Shown here: positions 10,481 to 21,830 of the stretch, piece by piece
Layout of the letters: every line of letters starts with the position of its first letter
Position numbering within the stretch: the first letter of the stretch is position 1
From: Tridacna crocea
Lineage: Eukaryota > Mollusca > Bivalvia > Cardiida > Cardiidae
Assembly (NCBI GenBank): GCA_943736015.1
Contig: OX031064.1
Coordinates: 41,343,361-41,407,360 of the forward strand
DNA: 64,000 nucleotides
Direction: 5' to 3'
Position numbers and translations under genes: made by a program
The notes under the pieces: model-generated
The model's input: only the letters and a program-made list of their open reading frames with translations
What the model was told of the DNA's origin: nothing
The model's database searches: none

Positions 10481-10969
10481 TTGAAACAACAATATGCATT
10501 ATCATTACTATTATCAATATTATTGCAAACATTGCATGGAAGATTGTTGAAAGTGTGGAATATGATTACTTATTCAGAAACTTTTACATACTGTGTATTT
10601 CAGAAACATACATGTAACTTCTTTGTTATTTACAATAGGGAGAAAATCTGTCTTCAGGGTTTCAAGGCAGGCCAAACACAAACAAGGCTGTACAGCCACA
10701 AAAGATGGGTAGATCTGAGATGTTTAAAATTTTGGGTGAAGAAAGTACATGGACTGTACTATCATTGTGGCAAAAACAAAGGCACTGATTGGCTGCACAG
10801 TTACTACACAGCTGATCTGCACCTTCGTTTTCACATACATGTGCAAATAGCAGGTTTTCTCATGGCAAACTATGCAGTAAAATCTTCATTAACTTACTTC
10901 CTTGCCACCAGGCTTCAACAAGGTTACTGCTTCAAACAATTGTGTCTATCTGTCAGCAGAAGTATTTAA
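10481..10969 (+). CDS. Unrecognised 162-codon open frame
   Basis: This is the longest uninterrupted frame in the window. It does not overlap any repeat I identified. It begins at a non-ATG codon (TTG) as given. Composition is rich in Leu, Tyr, His and Cys. I see no signal peptide, zinc-binding spacing or other domain. A minus-strand splice-donor-like GTAAGT lies inside it (10897-10892), so the region might instead hold minus-strand exons. I treat it as doubtful. Confidence 0.12.
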   Translation: MKQQYALSLLLSILLQTLHGRLLKVWNMITYSETFTYCVFQKHTCNFFVIYNREKICLQGFKAGQTQTRLYSHKRWVDLRCLKFWVKKVHGLYYHCGKNKGTDWLHSYYTADLHLRFHIHVQIAGFLMANYAVKSSLTYFLATRLQQGYCFKQLCLSVSRSI

Positions 10970-11523
10970 ATGATCCACACCAAGGATGTACTTATTTCAA
11001 TCATCATCTGAAATCAGATGCAGTCAGCCAAGTCATATAAGCAGCACAGCATAGAATATATTTTAATCATACCTGCCTATTGCTTTAATATCTCTCTCTC
11101 TATGAAGAAGTTGGGATCATTATTATGAAGACGCACAATATGTCTTGTGTACTTCCGCAAAGAAACACTATAGAATGAACACATAAGTAAAAATGCATTT
11201 TGGTATTATTTCTAATAGGACTGAGACAATATATATCAGTACAATGACATATGGAATAAATGTCTTCCCTTCCTTAAACTTTCATTTTAAAGAGTATTCA
11301 TTCGATAAAACATATTGTATGAGATGATAGCAGGCCTTTTTTTCCAAAAATTGGAAAGGGGGTTAGCCTTTCATTTTGGGACATTCAAGCATGATTTTGG
11401 CCCAATTGGGAAATTAGACAGACTTCAATGTACATCAATAAAACAATAGCAGTGTACGTATATACAGTATATAGAAGGGGCAGCAATTTAATTAACAAGT
11501 GAAACAGATTCAACATTCAAACT
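10970..11523. other. AT-rich stretch, nothing recognised
   Basis: No gene signal. A small foldback-like pair (TTTCCAAAAATTGGAAAG, 11341-11358; CCCAATTGGG, 11401-11410) is present. Confidence 0.4.
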
Positions 11524-11752
11524 TTAACTCTTTACCACACGACAAAATTTTAGACTGGTTGAAATTGAAAGCATTTGCAGATGAGAAAATGAAAGTGACT
11601 GAAAAAATGAAATTTCTTCTGGGAGGGGTAGAAAACACTGTGGGAAAAGGAGAAAATGCTGGTTACCAGCATTTTCTCCTTTTCCTACAGTGTTTTCAAA
11701 AGGCTTCTTTCTCAGGGGCATCAAAAGTAGGGATTGAGTGGTAATGGGTTAA
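11524..11752 (+). mobile_element. Family A MITE, near-consensus
   Basis: Ends TTAACTCTTTACCACACG and GAGTGGTAATGGGTTAA. The central palindrome is complete with a GGTTACC centre. Open frames on both strands run through it and have no meaning as genes. Confidence 0.9.
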
Positions 11753-11952
11753 CTGTTTAAACTTTGGCCAAATATCTCACAGAATTTGCATATATAGGCT
11801 TAGAGCCCTTTTTAACACTACTGTTAAAAACCGAGTTTGAATGTGTTAAGAAAACCTTTTTTTGTCACCTGTAAGTTTTTACCAAAGACAATTATATAAC
11901 ATGTCAATGGATTTAATATTGAATGATGCTTACAAAAAATTAATTCCTTCGA

Positions 11953-12115
11953 TTAACCCATTACCACACAATCCCTACTTTTGACACCCCTGAGAAAGAA
12001 ACCTTTACAAAACATTGTGGGAAAAGGAGAAAATGCTGGTTACCAGCATTTTCTCCTTTTCCAACAATGTTTTCTACCCTTCACAAAACAATTTTTAAAT
12101 TTCTAGTCAGTTTCT
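11953..12115 (-). mobile_element. Family A MITE, one end truncated
   Basis: Starts TTAACCCATTACCACACAAT (the family's right end, inverted). The central palindrome is complete and followed by CTACCCTTCACAAAAC. Sequence leaves the family after TTTCTAGTCAG, so about 60-70 bp of the other end is missing. Confidence 0.85.
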
Positions 12116-12371
12116 ACTCAAAATACAAGGAAAAAAAGCCCTGGACAGCCATAGCATCGCTAACCTAATTCCTAAAAAGACTATGTGTTAGATATACAAA
12201 AAAGGCACACACACGACAACTCAGTGTTGCAGTTACAATTTCAGGGCCAAAGGGGTGAAGAGATTACTCATCTATACACTTCTGTTTTTACAGATGTCAT
12301 ACAGGTCACATTGATGTTTGGAAAGCTTTGAAAATACCCACAATTAGCGATCAAAACTTCCCAAAAGTATC

Positions 12372-12652
12372 GCCCCGCCTCGGTGGCTCAAAGCATGTCA
12401 GACTCGTGACCTGGTGAACTCGTGACATGTTCGATACCCGGTTGAGCCAAACTTCTTTCTGGCATATTTTCGCCTCTCACCTCTACTGACACATGTGAGA
12501 AAAGTAGTCGTTGGCTTTGGAAAGATAGGTGTGTTAGCACTGGTGTGAGAAAGCCAGGAAACATATGCGAGTCACCAACTGCCATGATATTCCCTTAGCT
12601 GTTAAAGTGGCGTTAAACCCCAATACAACGAACCAACCAATCCCACAAGTAT
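12372..12652 (+). mobile_element. tRNA-derived SINE (family L)
   Basis: A-box-like CGGTGGCTCAAAGCA (12380) and B-box-like GTTCGATACCC (12430) form a tRNA-related head. The body has GAGAAAAGTAGTCGTTGGC and GAGAAAGCCAGGAAACATAT. The 3' end has AAAGTGGCGTTAAACCCC followed by an (AACC)n-type tail. That GGCGTTAAAC tail is typical of molluscan SINEs. Older body fragments lie at 21640-21830 and 33955-34060. Confidence 0.8.
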
Positions 12653-13851
12653 TGGGTATGACATGCTTTATACTACTTTAATCAATTCACCACTAATTAA
12701 ACATGTAACAAACTTGTATGCAGTATGTGCAGTACCATGAAACATCATTATCAGCCTAGTTTAGTTGGTTTTTATTGTGTGTGAAAAAACACCTTATCCC
12801 ACCAACAATCATCTCCAGTAGACAACTGGAAATGGAGAAACATCATCACGAATAAACTGGCAGTAAAATATAAAATACCCTGATACACATTCAGATTACG
12901 GGGATAAGTTTGAAATTTATGCTGAATTGCAAAGGAATGCAAATTTACAGTGGAAATACAAGTATTTTTGAAATTTATTGTCCGAAATTTTCAATAAGCC
13001 GTCCAGGAAGAAGCGTCTGCAAAAGGTCCGCTTTTTCTTAGGCGCTTGTCATCGTGAATTTTACAGTCGTCAATAAGCGCCTCCGTAAGAATGATTTGAT
13101 AAATATATCTTAAAAATCTATTATTTTACAGTTTTCATTTAAAATAGGTTCCGAAATGACCATTTCTTTCATGAAAATGGCTGTTTTGAAAATAATACTG
13201 AAAAAAAGAGAGAGAGAAAAAAAAAAGCCGTAGTGTGCTAAAAAAAGAATTACGGACGTTTCGTGCCATAACCCTTTCGCACCAGGCACTTCGTACCACA
13301 ACTTAAACCATTTCCTACCACAATACTATTTCGTACAATGATCTTACCACTTCTTACCATAGTCTTAGTATTCCATACAATCTTTTGGTACCTATTATAA
13401 AGTATTGACAAAGGAAAACTTTCGACATGACATTATTAAAGAAGAAAACGAAGTGACTGCATACCTCTAATAAAACGCCCTCGTGTTTTACAAGTGCAAC
13501 ACGTTAAAAACAGAGACCCGTTTTGTAAACTTAGATGCCAAATGTGCCCATTGATTCTGAGGCATTTATAGCGTTTTTAACGTCTAGCTCGATGTATATG
13601 AGGAGGTATCTACATGTATTTTAAGTTTTAACAGAGAGAGGGCAACCCTTTAAACAGTCACTGTAATCGAGACAAGAATCATTTGAAGCTCAGCTCACTT
13701 ATGCTATTTAATATGTTATAACTTTATTCTACATCATTCTTTTAAATAATTAACAAGATAACATTTAATATAATATACTTACACAAATCAGTGCCTCGAA
13801 TAGAAATAAGCATCCGAAGCCATCTTCTGTGAGACCGTCAACAAACAAAAT
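12653..13851. other. Unique AT-rich DNA with a short degenerate motif run
   Basis: No gene or shared repeat. Between 13258 and 13385 there is a loose run of TTTCGTACCACAA-like motifs (TTTCGTGCC, CTTCGTACCACAAC, TTTCCTACCACAA, TTTCGTACAATG). This may be an eroded short tandem repeat. Confidence 0.4.
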
Positions 13852-13992
13852 GACGGGTGTTATGGTATAAAACACGCTCACTAAGACACCAAAACACGTA
13901 CAAAACACCAGTATTTATTCTAAAAATACCGGTGTTTTAGTATGTAATACCCTAAAAACACGTGTCGTGTTTCTCAAAATTTACAGTGTAGG
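13852..13992. mobile_element. GTGTTTT element, short relative
   Basis: Has the same AAAACAC and GTGTTTT heptamers and a right end ATTTACAGTGTAG, matching the element at 3040-3301. The centre CCAGTATTTATTC...AATACCGG folds back. Confidence 0.5.
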
Positions 13993-16433
13993 GGTTAAAT
14001 GGATCGTTATTATAATCATAAATATGTCAACTGTAGGTTATTCAAAAACCCTGAGAATTGAAAGCCATGTTTGGTACTCCGATTTCTTTCGGGAAATTCG
14101 TCAAAAGGGGAATGTTCGTCAAGGCCTAATAACAGTTTTCTAGATCCATTTGATAAAATCCCACTTCAACCCCAAATTCATGTCTGATCCTATACTTATA
14201 TATCGGCGATGTTTGAAAACTGGATGAAGGAATGGAAATAATTATGTTGTGCATGTTTGTCTGTCTATTTCTTGACTACATTCCTCTGTCGACATGTTGG
14301 ATTAGTTGTAAGACTGTTAGGACCGCTTCTATCAATATGGAAACTATTTGCTTCAGACTATTACTGGTTTTTGATTGCTTTACATTCCTCTACAGCATAA
14401 TATGTAGACAATTAAAATCCTTCTTTTAACTGCTTGGTCTAATGTCTAGAACTCTTTACAGTATGAAGTTTGCCTGTCAGTCATCGACATCATCATCATC
14501 ATGATCATCTTCTTCTTCTTCTTTGCCCGTCGGTCCGTCTGTCTGTCTGTCTGTCTCTTCTCCCCCTCTCTCTCATATTCACCAATCTTTTTCCCAGGCT
14601 GTTGCCTGTGTTTTTGCTTCATATTTCTCTAAAATAGTATTCAATTTAAAAAAGTTTGAACTTTGCCCACTGTAGTTTCAATTTTCTAAAGTCTAGAACT
14701 TGCCGTCTGAGAAAGGGTCAAACTCTTTACCCAATTATTTTACAGACAGTTTTGACACTTCAGGAGAAAAACAATGTACCGACGAGGGAGAGAAGAAATT
14801 TCAGGGAAAAAAAAAACAAACAAAAGTAAAATATTAAAACTCACAAATTTGTGTGATAAGGACAACTTGCCGTTCTCTAATTTATATTTCCAAAGCTGAA
14901 CAGTACGGTCCTCCTATTTTCACAACGTTTTCAAAGATAAATATTATCAGTTCAAACAGAGAAGTACCATCAATTTGGCAACAATATATGTGACTTGTGC
15001 GTACGCTTTCAATATGGATAAGTATAAAATCTTGTGATTTATCGAAAATCCTTAATAAAATACGGCAGTCAGTGAGCCTATGGAAGTATCATGCACTTTG
15101 TGTTAACCACAATCTTAAAGACAGGATCAACTTTTCTCAAGCCAGCGACCCCTGTCTAATGTATACCGCGTTCTCTACCGAGTCGAAACAAAGTCAAGCG
15201 TTTAGAGAGGGGTGAATCCGGTGGAATTTGCAGTTCTTAAGTCCAAAATAATTCGTTGAATTTGCGGATTAGAATACACAAGCAACTGGGTTACTAGTAC
15301 CGGTATTTGTCCTGTGCATTTCTAACTGAAAGTCAGAAAAAAAAGGGAGTAAGTATCAAGTCGTAAGCTATAAGTTAAAAAGAAACGTAATTCCAATAGT
15401 AGAAACCCCAAATTAGCGATTTACGGTTTCGAAATTCCTTGTTGCCTTTAGATATCACCAAATTGGACAGTATAGACCCAAGATCAGACACATTCAATAG
15501 GAAGTACACCATGCGCACAAGCGAATTTAGTCATTCTTAGCGGACCAAGCGTTAAGAGTTTTAGGAAGTTATAAATAAAGAGTAAAACATATGGTTTGAA
15601 TATAAGGTATCGACATAATGTTTACCATTTAATCACGGGAAGAATATTACATATTCCTACGCGGAATCAAAAATTTTACTACGAGCGCTTTTGATGTTTT
15701 ATTCCCTGAAAACGAGCATAATAGGTGTAATTATGGGTATAAGAAATTTTACGTCGCATCTGCAAATAATTTGAAATTTTCCAAGCGTTCATGGGAGCTT
15801 TATAGTTATATTTCCAGCGAATATTTATTAGGTAAAAAATCCGATGGACACATTTGACGTTTAGAACGCCGACGGACTATGAATACCATGATTAGAATTT
15901 CTAGTTCGAACTTTGATATAAATTATCTCATTTATTTTCTTTTAAATATTCTGACCCACTTGGATAGTATAACAATCATAAGTATTATAGTGATGATGAT
16001 AATAAAATACTGTTACTACTACTTCTTCTACTACTGCAAATAAATCATTAACAACAAGAGAAAGAACATCAAATACTATGAGCTCTACCACTACCAGCAT
16101 TTAGTAATATCCGGGCCAGTTGGAGATGATAAACATGTACTCGTTGATTGCTAATTGTTTGTCGTACATAGAGGGTTGGGGAATCTGTACCATAGGATTT
16201 CTGCTTACTTAAAATAATGAAATAACGAACAAAGCTTTCATTAGAAATTACTGAGTGAACATACTAAATTTTAATAATAATAATAATAATAATAATAATT
16301 TTCGTAAAGTGAAACGTGAACTAAAATCAAACTTGTAGACTGATCTCGGGTGAAAATCCTTTTAGCATAACTTATCAGGAATAGTGTTTGTCTGTAGTTC
16401 ATCATGATTTTTTGTTTTTAAATTGCTACTTTT
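13993..16433. other. Unique AT-rich DNA with microsatellites
   Basis: No gene signal. Simple repeats: mixed CAT/CTT followed by (GTCT)n near 14480-14580, and (TAA)n at about 16272-16300. Confidence 0.5.
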
Positions 16434-16622
16434 TGAAGTCTTTACCGCACAATCCCGAATTTAAAAAGACCCTTGGGGAAACTGCTTTTGAAAAACATTG
16501 CGGACAATGTTGCTTTCAGACAGTGTTTACTACCCTTTCACGGGTAAATACCGCCGTTTATAGTCCACTTGAATTGATGTCTGCAAATGCTTTTAATTCG
16601 GACATGTATAAAACTTTGTGTT
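16434..16622 (-). mobile_element. Family A-like MITE, very degenerate
   Basis: TCTTTACCGCACAATCCCGA and CTGCAAATGCTTTTAATTCGG match the two halves of an inverted A element. The palindrome survives only as AAAACATTGCGGACAATG. No TTAA remains at either end. Confidence 0.55.
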
Positions 16623-17269
16623 AGTGTCCTCGAGCAAGACATTTTGGAGGCCTAGTGGAGTGCTGGTGAAACACAGAACATAATTGACTATTGTGGACTG
16701 TTTCATGCTACAAGAGAAATAATGTTAAATGCGGTATCAGACACCATTCAATCAATCGTTTAGCAAACTGTTTAAACTAACTTATCAATACAGATTCCAG
16801 AGGGTGTAAATTTATACAAAACAAAGATCGCATCTGTAAGTTATTTTAACTTTAAACAAACATCTTGACAGCCAGAGAGTAAACAAACGCTGTTAAAACT
16901 TGACGGTGTTATAGTCTAGTCAGCTGTGCAAACGTCGATTAAAAAATCAATATAAGGTGTTTTGAATAAAGAAATTGTAGGGATTTGTCTTCGATATAAA
17001 CCGGAAACTGTGCTTGTTTCTATGACAAACCGCAATAGAATGAAATGCATGTTCTGTCTGGGTCGTCAGGATCAATATTTGGCATGAAAATACGATAGAG
17101 CTAATAGTTTCATAAATAAAAGAAACAAAGAAAAAACATGAGGATCATGATGGTCCTATATCGATCACCTGACTATCAAGCAGTAAAGGTCTAAAATAAA
17201 GAAAAATATCAAATATCAAGGTTCAAAGCCAAATGTTAATGAAACAAAAGCAGCAAACTGTCGCAATTT

Positions 17270-17945
17270 GACTTGCGACCTCGAAGTTCCTTTCCGGACA
17301 AGCAAGAAATACTGTAAAAAAAAATCAAAGTCGAATTACTCAAAATTCGCGCTAGGTAGAGTTATTGTTCTCGCGCACTGTACTCAGTAATATTGCAACG
17401 AACATGCATACCAAGTCTGAAGTCGTTCTAACTTGAAATGACAAAGTTACAGTCCGGACAGGCACTAAATGCTGTAAAAATTACATTCAAAAGGAAATAA
17501 CTAAGACAGCATAAAGTAGACTTACAGTTCTTGTGCACTGCACTTCCAAATATTGCAACAAATAAGCATACCTAATTCAAGTCATTCCTACATATGACGA
17601 CAAAAAAATTGCACCGGACAAGAAAAAATGCTTTAAAAATGAAGGTCATAGAGGAAATAACTCAAAATTTGTGCTAGGAAGAGTAATCGTTCTTGTGCAC
17701 TGCACCCCATAATTTTTCAATAGTCATGCATATCAATTTTTAAGATGTTCAGGCTATAAATGACAAAGTTATATTCCAGACGAGCAGAAAATGCTGTGAA
17801 AATGACAATCAAATGGAAATAACTCATAGACAGTATGAGGTAGAGTTATGTTTCTTTTACACTGCACTCTGTATTATTAAAACAAACACAAATGCAAGTT
17901 TCAAGTCAATCAGAAAGGAGATGACAAAGTTATGCTCCGGACTAA
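17270..17945 (+). repeat. ~161-bp tandem array, partner of the 4.3-5.2 kb array
   Basis: Unit marks (TATTGCAACGAACATGC, TATTGCAACAAATAAGC, TTTTTCAATAGTCATGC, and a TATTAAAACAAACAC variant) fall near 17395, 17555, 17717 and 17879. Unit-specific variants come in the same order as at 4290-5190, and both arrays finish with TATGCTNNGGACTAAGAACT. The two are therefore copies of one block. Confidence 0.85.
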
Positions 17946-17999
17946 GAACTATTTTAAAGAACTTTCTAATTAAAGGGCTTATTTGAAAAACTCCAGTTG

Positions 18000-18490
18000 T
18001 TCTTTTCTGATTAAACCCATAATCAAACTCATCCGAGATCTTAGTCTCATTTCTTTTACCAAGTTTGGTGCTGATTTGCTGATATTTGTAGATGCTAGAG
18101 TGTAAACAAAGTGAAATATAACAATTTTTCTAATTCAAGGGCAAATAACTCAGTTTTTCTAGTCTGAATAGACTCGTAATTGAACTCATCCGAGTTCTTG
18201 TAGTCATTTAATATTTTGATCAAGTTTGATGCTGATTAGTTGATATTTGTAGATGCTAGAGTGTAAACAGAGTGAAATGTAGCATTTTTTCCAATTCAAG
18301 GGCAAATAACTCCAGTCGTTCTGGTCCGATTAGACCAATAATCAAACTCATTCGAAGTCTTATGCTAATATATATTTTAAGCAAGTTTCTAGATGCTAGA
18401 GTGTAAACGAAGTAAAATATAGCATTTTTTTTAAATTCAAGAGCAAGTTACTCCAGATGTTCTAGTCTGATAAGACCCATAATCACTTCG
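18000..18490 (+). repeat. ~161-bp tandem array, different sequence
   Basis: GATGCTAGAGTGTAAAC occurs at 18091, 18252 and 18392. The first spacing is 161; the second is shortened to 140 by a deletion. Units share CAAGGGCAAATAACTCCAG and AATCAAACTCATYCGA. It lies directly after the previous array but has no clear sequence relation to it. Confidence 0.85.
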
Positions 18491-18719
18491 TGCTAAGGTT
18501 AGCTAAAGGGTTGTACAAGCGGGCCAACATAGCCGTGGATCGCTCAACTGAATACTTGAGTAGACCATAGCTAGTTATTTTTTTTTTGTTATTCCAATAC
18601 GTTTTCTTCAGTAACTTTAATAAAAAGAATCAGAGCAGTGCATGCGGTTGCCAACTATTTGCTGTTGGATGCTGGATGTTAAGTTAAAATTGTTATTCAA
18701 AAAAGAAACATAATTTGGC

Positions 18720-19320
18720 ATCAAAGGACCATTTCTTTGAAGTTATTTCAAAATCTAATTTGTTGTTTCATAGAACAAGAAATTTTAAGAATTACTTCAT
18801 GTCCCTATAGTGCAAATAGCGCCCCCTCCCACCCACCACCACAGCCTTTTTTTGACTGATCAAAATTTCGCCTCTAGTTTTTCAAAAGGGGCATCTAAGG
18901 GACATTTCTGTTAAATTATATCAAAATCTGACAAATTGTTTAAGATAAAAATAATTTCAAAGAATTTCTTTAAGTCAGTGCAAGGAGACCCCCCCCCCCC
19001 CCTTTTAACCCCCCCACCCCACCCCCCTTTTCTCCCAACCAACATAGTCGTGTTTTTCGATAGATCAAAATTTTGCGAACAAATTTTGAAAAGGGTCACC
19101 CATATAACATTTCTGTGAAATTATTTCAAAATCTGATCAGCAGTAGGAGATTTTCAAAATATGCCAAGCAATAGCTTTTCTCCCCTGCTTTTTGACGGAA
19201 CAAAATTTCATGAACACTTTTTGAATAGGGTCACCCAAAGAACATTTCTGTGAAACGATTTCAAAATTTGACCGGCAGTTTCAGAGGAGAAGATTTTGAA
19301 AGAAGGCAAACAGCGTCCAT
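18720..19320 (+). repeat. Irregular tandem repeat with poly-C interruption
   Basis: CATTTCTGTGAAATTATTTC-like motifs occur at 18730, 18903, 19108 and 19243. Each is followed by AAAATCTGA and preceded by AAGGGTCACCC or similar. Unit length varies (135-205) because of a long C-rich run at about 18989-19030 and other indels. Frames here are low-complexity artefacts. Confidence 0.75.
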
Positions 19321-19544
19321 CCCCCTCCACCTCCCCTCCCCCCTTTCGATTCCAATATTCTGCTTAAGTTTATTGATTAGCTGTCTGGTTAAATTTAATA
19401 TCGAATATTTAAATGCATTATCAAGAGGACAAGTTGTCTCTTTGCTGTATGTACCAAGCTGTATGTCTTTGTTTCTAGTGTATGGTTTGTTTTTAGTCAC
19501 AGATACAGGGAAGGAAAATAAGATACAAGCTAAATAATTGACTT

Positions 19545-19766
19545 GTAACACGCGAAACGGGGACAATCGGACATTTGCGTAACTGTCGTCTCTGATCAGC
19601 CTACGCATTCCACCAAGGCTAATCCGAGATGGCACTTTACTAAAGTTACTACATTAGACTTTGTCCTTCCTTTAGTGGAAAAGAAAATTGCATAAAAACG
19701 GAAATTTCGGATTAGCCTGCGCCGAGTGTGCATGCTGATCGAACACGCGTGTTATAGGCCATATAT
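19545..19766 (+). mobile_element. Family D element
   Basis: Begins TTGTAACACGCGAAACGGGG, followed by GGACATTTGCGTAACTGTCG and GATCAGCCTACGCATTCC. Ends GTGTTATAGGCCATATATG. The inner arms (GGCTAATCCGAGATGGCAC and GAAATTTCGGATTAGCC) are inverted. Fuller copies: 49076-49343 and 59115-59386. Confidence 0.7.
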
Positions 19767-19954
19767 GAGCGTTTCTGTAGTAGAAGGAGGTTAAATGATT
19801 CTCGGAGAGGCATTGAAACAAGCAAGACCTCACATAATTTTAGATCAATGACATTCATTTTGTCAAACAAACAATAGAGTCATGAGGCAGATTCAGAGCC
19901 CCAGATAGAGGGATTGATTTTGATCTAACTTGAAAATATTAAATATTCTCCACT

Positions 19955-20029
19955 AAACCCTATGTTGTGGGTACTCATTAGAATCGTCTCGATGAGACGA
20001 TTCTAATGAGTACCCACAACATAGGGTTT
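19955..20029. repeat. Perfect palindrome, 36-bp arms, 3-nt loop
   Basis: The left arm 19955-19990 (AAACCCTATGTTGTGGG...ATCGTCTC) is the exact reverse complement of the right arm 19994-20029, with GAT between. Flanking CTCCACT and GGTAGAG extend the symmetry imperfectly. No other copy in the window. Confidence 0.95.
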
Positions 20030-20112
20030 GGTAGAGAAATAAAGGATTAAGTATACCATCTGGAGCTTTGTAGACTGACCCTCAGAGCCTCAGAAATTAA
20101 CAAATAGTAAAA

Positions 20113-20156
20113 TATTTCGGCCCAGGTCAGCCTGCGTGAACTGTTAACTAGATGCA
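20113..20156 (+). mobile_element. Family C element, left part, broken by E
   Basis: TTTCGGCCCAGGTCAGCC and GATGCATTAA are family C. The element is interrupted at its TTAA by the E element that follows. Its continuation (GACACCGTTTCACAATG, matching the family's GCCCCTTTTCACAGAG) resumes at about 20684. Confidence 0.65.
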
Positions 20157-20683
20157 TTAAAGGTGGCCCTGCAGATTTACAAAAATACAAAAAAAATCAC
20201 CATGTACTCCCAAAGCCTTATAATTTTCATTCATTAAATCCCAGTAGTCGGAAACCATCCAACAACTAGATAAATTAGATATTTACTACAGCCCATGTCG
20301 ACACTGAAGGGAAACACGGTCTATTTTTACTTGAGCAACTCGCTCATTTACATACCGGAAATATACAGACGAAGCTTCAACCATAGCATCCGAAGTTCTA
20401 GATATTATAAAAAATAAATAAATATTAATATGTGATGGAATTTAATAGTCATTAGTCACGTGCAAGTAACTTAACATTCCCGCAATGCTTTTTTTATTTT
20501 GGCGGGAAATCTAAAAATAGCTTAAGAGGCTACGTAGTCTTTTCAGGGAATACCACCAATTATTTTTGTAATTTTATCATTCTTAATTACTGATGATTTG
20601 TATTTTTTTTTCATATAAATTTCAGTGACATATATATATTTTTTATTTAGTGTGATGCGAAAATTCTAAATGCCCACCTTCAA
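20157..20683 (+). mobile_element. Family E element at TTAA, copy 1
   Basis: Starts TTAAAGGTGGCCCTGCAG and ends AAATGCCCACCTTCAA. Internal landmarks shared by all copies: GTAGTCGGAAACCATC, TTACTACAGCCCATGTCGAC, TCACGTGCAAGTAACTTAAC, CGCAATGCTTTTTT, GGCTACGTAGTCTTTTCAGG. No reading frame of note. It is nested in a family C element. Confidence 0.85.
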
Positions 20684-20699
20684 GACACCGTTTCACAAT

Positions 20700-21389
20700 G
20701 TGTAGCGTATATCTTTTGTACAAGTAACGTCACATGGCGATACAATTGCCTAATTCATCACTTTTTAAGCAATTATCTTTTTTATTCAACTACTTTTATT
20801 TGAGGACTTAGAAAACATGTGCGGGCCAGATACCACCAAGAGACTTTATAACAAGGAAAATTATAAGAACATTTTTTTTTTTCATATTTCATATATCTCT
20901 CTCTCTTCTCTATTCCCGATTAGGGATGGTGATAAAACGATTTTACAATACTTATCCTAAATAAGGAAACATAGAAATGGTATCACATGACACAATGAGA
21001 AGTTATCAAATGTCCTTAATTTCGATTTATCTTGCATGCAACATGCATTTCGTGATATCCCCATGAGCATATCAACTTCACAATCAATACAGTAAGCTAC
21101 TCTGAACTTGCCTAGGTAGGTTAACGTAATTTCCCAAACTGTTTAGACGAACATCACGCCTCATGCAGCATGCAGTCTTGTTTTGGATCTTTTATATATA
21201 GTATATATTACCATATATTTTGATATCCTAAATCCGCTGTGCAACTTCAACAGTTAAAGGCTTTTCGTTAATTCGCGCTGATAAAAGTTTGTGCGTCCTA
21301 AATATATAAACTCTGTCCTTCCCGACGACTGACGGGACATCAGATTTAAAAAAAAAACTTAGATAAAAAAGCGGGAAGTATAGATTCTA
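20700..21389. other. AT-rich stretch, nothing recognised
   Basis: No gene signal. Short TATATA and CTCTCT runs. Confidence 0.4.
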
Positions 21390-21445
21390 GATAAAACTGC
21401 ACGTTCTGTGCTGTCTGATCTTTACGTATGCTGTCTGTAAAAGTC
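21390..21445 (+). mobile_element. Family B fragment
   Basis: CTGCACGTTCTGTGCTGTCTG and ATGCTGTCTGTAAAAGTCCC match the middle of family B; the ends are gone. Confidence 0.5.
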
Positions 21446-21639
21446 CCTGTTTTTGCTGTGTCGCTGAAGGATTGAGGGTGAAGGCCATTACCGAGAATTG
21501 CATATATGGGAATCATTCCGATTTATTATTAGATTACTGAATCTGTATTTCATTACCCCATCATCCATGCCATCAGTCAAAGTTTACTTCGTCGCTATGA
21601 AGACTTGAAATTAAGTAGGGACTACTCAGATGTTCGTAT

Positions 21640-21830
21640 TTTTGCCGGCGATTTTTTGTTTCTCACGTCTGTTGCATGTGAGTAAAGTAGTCAGTGACTT
21701 AGAAAGAGGGTTGCGTCAGTTCTTGTTTGAGAAAGCCAGGGAACAAATATGAAGGTACATTGACGGCAATAATGATTTTTAGGATTGATACTTTTAAAGG
21801 GCGTTACGTTTCAATATAAAATTTTCTGAA
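21640..21830 (+). mobile_element. SINE family L, decayed body
   Basis: Contains GTGAGTAAAGTAGTCAGTGAC, GAGAAAGCCAGGGAACAAAT and AAAGGGCGTTACGTTTCAAT, which align with the body and tail of the SINE at 12372-12652. The tRNA-like head is not recognisable. Confidence 0.55.

Noticed and set aside
10898..10950. Possible minus-strand internal exon ending at a GTAAGT donor (10897-10892), which might join the exon at 8852-9151
   Set aside because: With the nearest acceptor (CTGACAG) all three frames contain stops; only a 29-nt exon would remain, too weak to call.
18936..19118. Proline-rich short frame
   Set aside because: Produced by the poly-C run inside an irregular tandem repeat.
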